DNA from: an uncultured Lachnospiraceae bacterium
Lineage (GTDB): Bacteria > Bacillota > Clostridia > Lachnospirales > Lachnospiraceae
Length of the DNA: 18,187 nt
Reading direction: 5' to 3'
NCBI GenBank assembly: GCA_910578115.1
Contig: CAJTPO010000013.1
Coordinates: 1-18,187 of the forward strand
Shown here: positions 14,806 through 18,187 of the stretch, piece after piece
How positions within the stretch are numbered: position 1 is the stretch's first letter
How the letters are laid out: every line of letters begins with the position of its first letter
Notes under the pieces: generated by a model
Database searches by the model: none
Seen by the model: only the letters and a program-made list of their open reading frames with translations
What the model was told of the DNA's origin: nothing
Position numbers and translations under genes: made by a program

Positions 14806-14900
14806 AAATAAGAAATACGGAGGAGTTAATATGGGGAACATCTATGATGGAGCATTCTGGATAATCTTAAATGACTCCGGACGGTACTGTAGAAAATATT
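14806..14900 (+). pseudogene. truncated copy of an Rpn-family nuclease gene with a large internal deletion
   Basis: The 19-bp leader with the ribosome binding site (AAATAAGAAATACGGAGGA, 14806-14824) is identical to 1417-1435. The coding start at ATG 14831 reads MGNIYDGAFWIILND, almost the same as the intact gene at 1442. Then the sequence jumps: ACTCCGGACGGTACTGTAGAA matches the intact gene's TPGGTVE codons near 1852, about 365 bp further into the gene. Similarity ends near 14895. So only the first 15 codons and a few later codons remain. It is in the same orientation as the intact copy. Confidence 0.8.
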
Positions 14901-14948
14901 TGTTGTTACTGTGTGTATTTACATAACCCATATATATTTTATATACTG

Positions 14949-15278
14949 TCATGTCGAGTGATCAACATAAGCTTTTAACATATGATAAAAAAGTGTCTGA
15001 TCCCGTTGCGGAAGCTGCTCGTACAAAGTCAGAAAGTCGTTTGTTGATTTGTTTTTAAAACCAACCTGAGCATGCTCCAGGATATCTCCGACAGAACAGC
15101 CCAGAGAGTCACATAGATCGATTAGAGTGTCCAAGCTCATTTTGGTTACACCGCGTTCCACCTGACTGATAAACCCAAGGGACAGATCGAGTTCCTCAGC
15201 TAGTTGCTCCTGCGTGAGCTTCTTCAGTTTTCTATAGTATTTAATTTTTTTCCCAAGAATCGTGTAGTCAATCATCAT
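14949..15278 (-). CDS. XRE family helix-turn-helix regulator
   Basis: The 109-residue protein has a Cro/CI-type DNA-binding domain at about 8-62: LGKKIKYYRKLKKLTQEQLA, LDLSLGFISQVERGVTKMSL, and the closing helix TLIDLCDSLGCSVGDIL. The C-terminal 45 residues are a helical tail without a known sensor domain, so it is probably a stand-alone repressor that works as a dimer. Two ATGs overlap at the start (15278 and 15275), with AGGAG 10 nt upstream of the first. The gene diverges from the surface-protein gene, and its target may be that gene and/or itself. It could also be a leftover phage or mobile-element regulator, since it borders the decayed region. Confidence 0.88.
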   Translation of the reverse strand: MMIDYTILGKKIKYYRKLKKLTQEQLAEELDLSLGFISQVERGVTKMSLDTLIDLCDSLGCSVGDILEHAQVGFKNKSTNDFLTLYEQLPQRDQTLFYHMLKAYVDHST

Positions 15279-15309
15279 ATAGAAAGTACTCCTTCGAACT
15301 TTTTCTATA
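15278..15309 (-). promoter_or_regulatory. inverted repeat around the XRE ribosome binding site
   Basis: TATAGAAA at 15278-15285 pairs with TTTCTATA at 15302-15309 over a 16-nt loop that contains the ribosome binding site of the XRE gene (complement of CTCCT, 15289-15293). It could be a binding site for the regulator itself or a weak hairpin over the site. Evidence is the symmetry only. Confidence 0.3.
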
Positions 15310-15398
15310 ACTGGTTCTGTGTCAGAGAGCCAAGGGCTGAGTGGGATTGAGACTTGTTACTTTATTTTCTGCATTTTATATATTTTCTATCAACAGCT

Positions 15399-15427
15399 AT
15401 TCTATAGACAGATAGTAAAAGTTTCAA
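15399..15427 (-). promoter_or_regulatory. promoter of the XRE regulator
   Basis: On the minus strand, TTGAAA (complement of 15422-15427) and TAGAAT (complement of 15399-15404) are separated by exactly 17 bp, a near-consensus sigma-A promoter. It would give a leader of about 115 nt before the XRE start. Confidence 0.55.
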
Positions 15428-15454
15428 AATGGAAGAAAACAAAAGGTATTACTG

Positions 15455-15483
15455 TTGTATTAAGGAGGGAATAGTGTTATTAT
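15455..15483 (+). promoter_or_regulatory. promoter of the surface-protein gene
   Basis: TTGTAT at 15455-15460 and TATTAT at 15478-15483 have a 17-bp spacer. Transcription would start near 15490, about 80 nt before the ATG at 15569. The -35 regions of the two divergent promoters are only about 30 bp apart, so one regulator could affect both. Confidence 0.45.
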
Positions 15484-15568
15484 TTACTAAAATAAACAGT
15501 AAAAGTGTTTGTTAAAATTGATATAGGCTACAAGAATAGAACAAGAAAAAGACAGAGGAGAAGTGTAT

Positions 15569-18187
15569 ATGGGACGGATGAGAAAACTGTGGGCAGGACT
15601 GCTGGTTGTATGTATGTTAAGCAATCTATACGGAGTGAATGTGCTGGCAGCAGTCAAGGAGCATTCAGCAGCAGGTGAAAACAGAAACGGAAGTGTGGCG
15701 TATTCTGAGGGACAAATCATACAGGAGCAGATTGAAAGGACAGAGAACAATAGCTCTACGGATGAAACGGGTGGAGCAGGGAGCAATGATTCTGCAGACA
15801 AAACAGATGATTCTGAGAACGGTGAAACTGTATCTACAGGTGAAACTGAGGAAGAAGAGCTTGGGAATCCATCAGGAGAGACTGAGGACAATGGTTCAGA
15901 AGATGACAGTGCCGGAGATACTGGGGATGGGACAGAAGGTGACAGTGCCGGAGATACTGGGGATGGGACAGAAGGTGACAGTGCCGAAGATACTGAAGAT
16001 AAAGAAGAAGGCGACAGTGCCGAAGGTATTGGGGATGAGACAGAAGGTGACAGTGTCGGAGAAACTGAGGATGATGACTCAGAGAATACCGGAGACGGCG
16101 ATTCCGTTGATGGCAGCAGTGATGGTGATCATACAGGTGAGACAGATAAAAGTGACAAGGACGATTCAGAAGAAGAAACATATCTTCTTATGGAGAAAAC
16201 TGCAATGGCGGTAGCAGCAGAAGGCGAAGTCAGTCGCGTAGAATGGCTCACGGATCTGACAGAAACTTTTAGTATATCGGTAGCAGAAGATAACTATCCG
16301 GATAATTACTTTTCAGATATTGATTCTTCTTCCGAATATTATTATGTAGTCATGCTTGCAACGGAATTCGGACTGGTTGATGTAGAAGCCGGGGAACCAT
16401 TCAGACCTGATGATCCTGCTACAAGAGAATTCACGGCACATACATTGAACTTTTGCCTGGGGTTTCTGCCTGAGCAGGAGGGAAACTATACATTCAGTGA
16501 AGCATCGGACGTTACTTATGCGGATGACATTCAGGTAGCGGTGGAGCGCGGATGGTTTTCATTAGAAAATGGCAGCTTTTATCCGGAGACGCCGGTCACA
16601 TTGGATGAAAAAACGATCATGATAGAGGATGCGAAAAGTGTACTTGCTGATAGAAAAGAGCCGACAGAGCACAGCAACAGTTATACTTTTGCAGAAGATG
16701 TAATTGACTTGACAAAGGCCAATGTGAGAGCGGAGATGACGGATGACAACGAACTCACATTTTATGAATGCTCGGAAAACTTGTCGGCTGGTATTAAATA
16801 TGGCCTCGAATTTGACGGGTTTCCGAGTGTATTTAAAGCGGTGAATATTACACAGTCGGAAGATGGACTGGTAGTACAATTTGAAAATGTCCCGTTGGAT
16901 GAAGCATTTACCGATATTGATATGCAGGGCGGTATCGATGTTGACCTTGCTACAGTACAGGCATACAGTGATGATGTAGAACTTCATTATATTGTGGGTG
17001 GTACAGAGGAAAAAGAATGGGAAGATGGTAAGAAGTACGACACACTGGAAGAGGTCGGCAGCCGTGAGATCAGTGCGGTTGAGGCGGTTAGAACGTATTC
17101 TGTTTCTCCGGAGAAATCACACGAAATCAATCTGGCGCCCGGTGTGAAAATAACTGTCAGTTGTAAAGTCAGTGACGTAAAACCGGACTATGACATAAAG
17201 ATTTTTGAGGGCAAAGCGCATGTTGCCGTAAATGCAAAAGTAATCTTCAGCTGTAATGTCAGCGCGGATGCAATGGAGGCGGCGGGAATCTCCCCGACAC
17301 TTGAGCTGGTGCGTATTCCGATTGCCTGTGTAGGTTACTTCGGGGTGAAACTGGACATGACTATGTCAGGAGAAGCGACTCTTAATCTTGTGGAAAATGT
17401 TTTTCTGGGACTCTATTATGAGCACGGTGCTTTCCGTATGGAGAAAGGATTTTCGAAAGAATCTTTTTCTTTACAGACTCGCATGGAGATCAGCGCAACG
17501 GTAACGGCTTCATTAGGCATGAATGCCTGCAACATTATGCAGGGAGAACTTTATGCAAAATTCGGGGCAAAAGATGTGTTGGACTCGATTACCTATGGTG
17601 ATGGACAAAAACCGGCGACTTGCGCCCATCAGAATGCGTGGCTCTTTGCTTCTGCCGGAGGATATGCACAGGTAAAGCTGGGTTCTGTCAAGCCGTGGAA
17701 AAAGGATTATTCTATTTATAATGAGAAAAACAGTCCGGTCCGTGTATCGTTCCATTACGAAGACGGCGTGGCAGTGTCAAAGTGTACCAGGGGAACGATT
17801 TATGGACCTACAGGAAAAAGATGGGGATATTATACACCCGTGGACTCGAAGTATGGATACAATGGTGTAAGTAAAGGAACCGGGGCAAACGGAGAGCCGT
17901 ATACGATTTTCGAGTATAGTCTGGATGATGCGAACAGGGCTACGATTACAAGTTATAAAGGAAATGTGTCAGCGCTGAGTATACCGAAGACGTTGGATGG
18001 GTATACGGTGGTGGGGATTGGGAGTTCTGTGTTTCAAAATAATAAGCAGCTGAGGGTTGTGGTGGTGCCGGATAGTGTGACGGAGATAGGGAGTTCAGCC
18101 TTTTCAAAATGTGTGAATTTGTCACAGGTGATATTATCAAAAGGTCTAGTGACATTGGGAGCTAGTGCATTTTATAATTGTGATTCC
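15569..18187 (+). CDS. large secreted surface protein: acidic repeats, SLH-like segment, BspA-type LRR (3' end outside window)
   Basis: The frame stays open for 873 codons to the window edge. It starts at ATG 15569 with GAGGAG at 15555-15560. Residues 1-28 are a signal peptide (KLWAGLLVVCMLSNL, probable cleavage after VLA-A). Residues about 60-205 are an extremely acidic Ser/Thr/Gly/Asp/Glu linker with five 12-residue repeats (DSAGDTGDGTEG type, 113-172). Residues about 224-300 resemble a divergent S-layer homology domain (YFSDID, ATEFGLVDVE, FRPDDPATREFTAHTLN). A region of about 480 residues, rich in predicted beta strands, follows without a domain I can name. From about 790 to the end BspA/LRR_5 repeats begin (LDGYTVVGIGSSVFQNNKQL, VTEIGSSAFSKCVNL). 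Such proteins are surface-exposed and may bind host or bacterial partners. An SLH-like segment near the N-terminus suggests cell-wall attachment; that is inferred. Confidence 0.88.
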   Translation, partial: MGRMRKLWAGLLVVCMLSNLYGVNVLAAVKEHSAAGENRNGSVAYSEGQIIQEQIERTENNSSTDETGGAGSNDSADKTDDSENGETVSTGETEEEELGNPSGETEDNGSEDDSAGDTGDGTEGDSAGDTGDGTEGDSAEDTEDKEEGDSAEGIGDETEGDSVGETEDDDSENTGDGDSVDGSSDGDHTGETDKSDKDDSEEETYLLMEKTAMAVAAEGEVSRVEWLTDLTETFSISVAEDNYPDNYFSDIDSSSEYYYVVMLATEFGLVDVEAGEPFRPDDPATREFTAHTLNFCLGFLPEQEGNYTFSEASDVTYADDIQVAVERGWFSLENGSFYPETPVTLDEKTIMIEDAKSVLADRKEPTEHSNSYTFAEDVIDLTKANVRAEMTDDNELTFYECSENLSAGIKYGLEFDGFPSVFKAVNITQSEDGLVVQFENVPLDEAFTDIDMQGGIDVDLATVQAYSDDVELHYIVGGTEEKEWEDGKKYDTLEEVGSREISAVEAVRTYSVSPEKSHEINLAPGVKITVSCKVSDVKPDYDIKIFEGKAHVAVNAKVIFSCNVSADAMEAAGISPTLELVRIPIACVGYFGVKLDMTMSGEATLNLVENVFLGLYYEHGAFRMEKGFSKESFSLQTRMEISATVTASLGMNACNIMQGELYAKFGAKDVLDSITYGDGQKPATCAHQNAWLFASAGGYAQVKLGSVKPWKKDYSIYNEKNSPVRVSFHYEDGVAVSKCTRGTIYGPTGKRWGYYTPVDSKYGYNGVSKGTGANGEPYTIFEYSLDDANRATITSYKGNVSALSIPKTLDGYTVVGIGSSVFQNNKQLRVVVVPDSVTEIGSSAFSKCVNLSQVILSKGLVTLGASAFYNCDS
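15905..16084 (+). repeat. five 36-bp in-frame tandem repeats in the acidic linker
   Basis: Five consecutive 36-bp units start with GACAGTG. The first two are identical (15905-15940 and 15941-15976) and the next three diverge. Each encodes 12 residues beginning DS(A/V). The length is a multiple of three, so gain or loss of units would keep the frame. There are no spacers, so this is not a CRISPR array. Confidence 0.85.

Noticed and set aside
15905..16084. Regular 36-bp repeats that could suggest a CRISPR array
   Set aside because: The units are directly adjacent with no spacers and lie in frame inside the surface-protein gene.
15834..16181. Minus-strand frame rich in HCHLLSHPQYL repeats
   Set aside because: It is the antisense shadow of the same tandem repeats, with no start signal.
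15639..16214. Plus-strand frame with repeated KVTVPEILGMGQ-like peptide
   Set aside because: It is an alternative frame of the acidic repeats; the frame from 15569 has a signal peptide, ribosome binding site and continues for 873 codons.

Overview
The window looks like an accessory stretch of a gut Clostridia genome, most probably a member of the Lachnospiraceae. This rests on an Rpn/PD-(D/E)XK 'transposase' of the clostridial type, a MacAB-like exporter paired with an OmpR-type two-component system, an ArsP-like permease plus small thioredoxin remnant, a BspA-type leucine-rich surface protein, and strong AGGAGG-like ribosome binding sites. No rRNA, tRNA or CRISPR array is visible. The species cannot be told from the sequence alone.

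Layout. (1) 1-1026: an AT-rich remnant of a Septu-like (PtuA/PtuB) defence pair. Only the ATPase tail is in the window, with an in-frame TGA where a Trp is expected; it is followed by an intact HNH nuclease. (2) 1027-3558: a noncoding stretch with a perfect stem-loop, an intact Rpn-family nuclease, a gene fragment that may be NurA-like, and a GNAT acetyltransferase. (3) 3700-5747: a histidine kinase and an OmpR-family response regulator on the minus strand. (4) 5781-13428, divergent from the regulators: an export operon with three successive membrane-fusion (HlyD/MacA-type) adaptors, a MacB/FtsX-type permease and its ABC ATPase. (5) 13429-14830: a graveyard of minus-strand genes (thioredoxin, ArsP/UPF0718 permease, TM1586-type nitroreductase), all broken by deletions or frameshifts. 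(6) 14806-14900: a shrunken second copy of the Rpn gene. (7) 14949-15278: an XRE-type regulator, minus strand. (8) 15569 to the window end: a large secreted surface protein with acidic repeats, an SLH-like segment and BspA-type LRRs, open at its 3' end.

How the parts may work together. The kinase probably senses an envelope signal and phosphorylates the regulator. Both promoters between the regulator genes and the exporter carry TTCAA-type direct repeats 11 bp apart, the spacing expected for an OmpR-family dimer, so the regulator probably controls itself and the exporter. The exporter resembles a Gram-positive MacAB system with three different adaptors instead of one, and Met-rich segments in three of its five proteins. 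Its substrate is unknown.

The most unusual structure is two hairpin-rich insertions inside the exporter operon. One (about 218 bp, 21-bp perfect inverted repeats, 8-bp flanking repeat GAAAATAT) interrupts the 3' end of adaptor 1; removing it in silico restores a frame that overlaps adaptor 2. The other (136 bp, three stem-loops between perfect 25-bp direct repeats) separates permease and ATPase and duplicates the ATPase ribosome-binding region. Both contain a stem beginning GGTTGAAT, so they may belong to one family of small mobile or regulatory elements.
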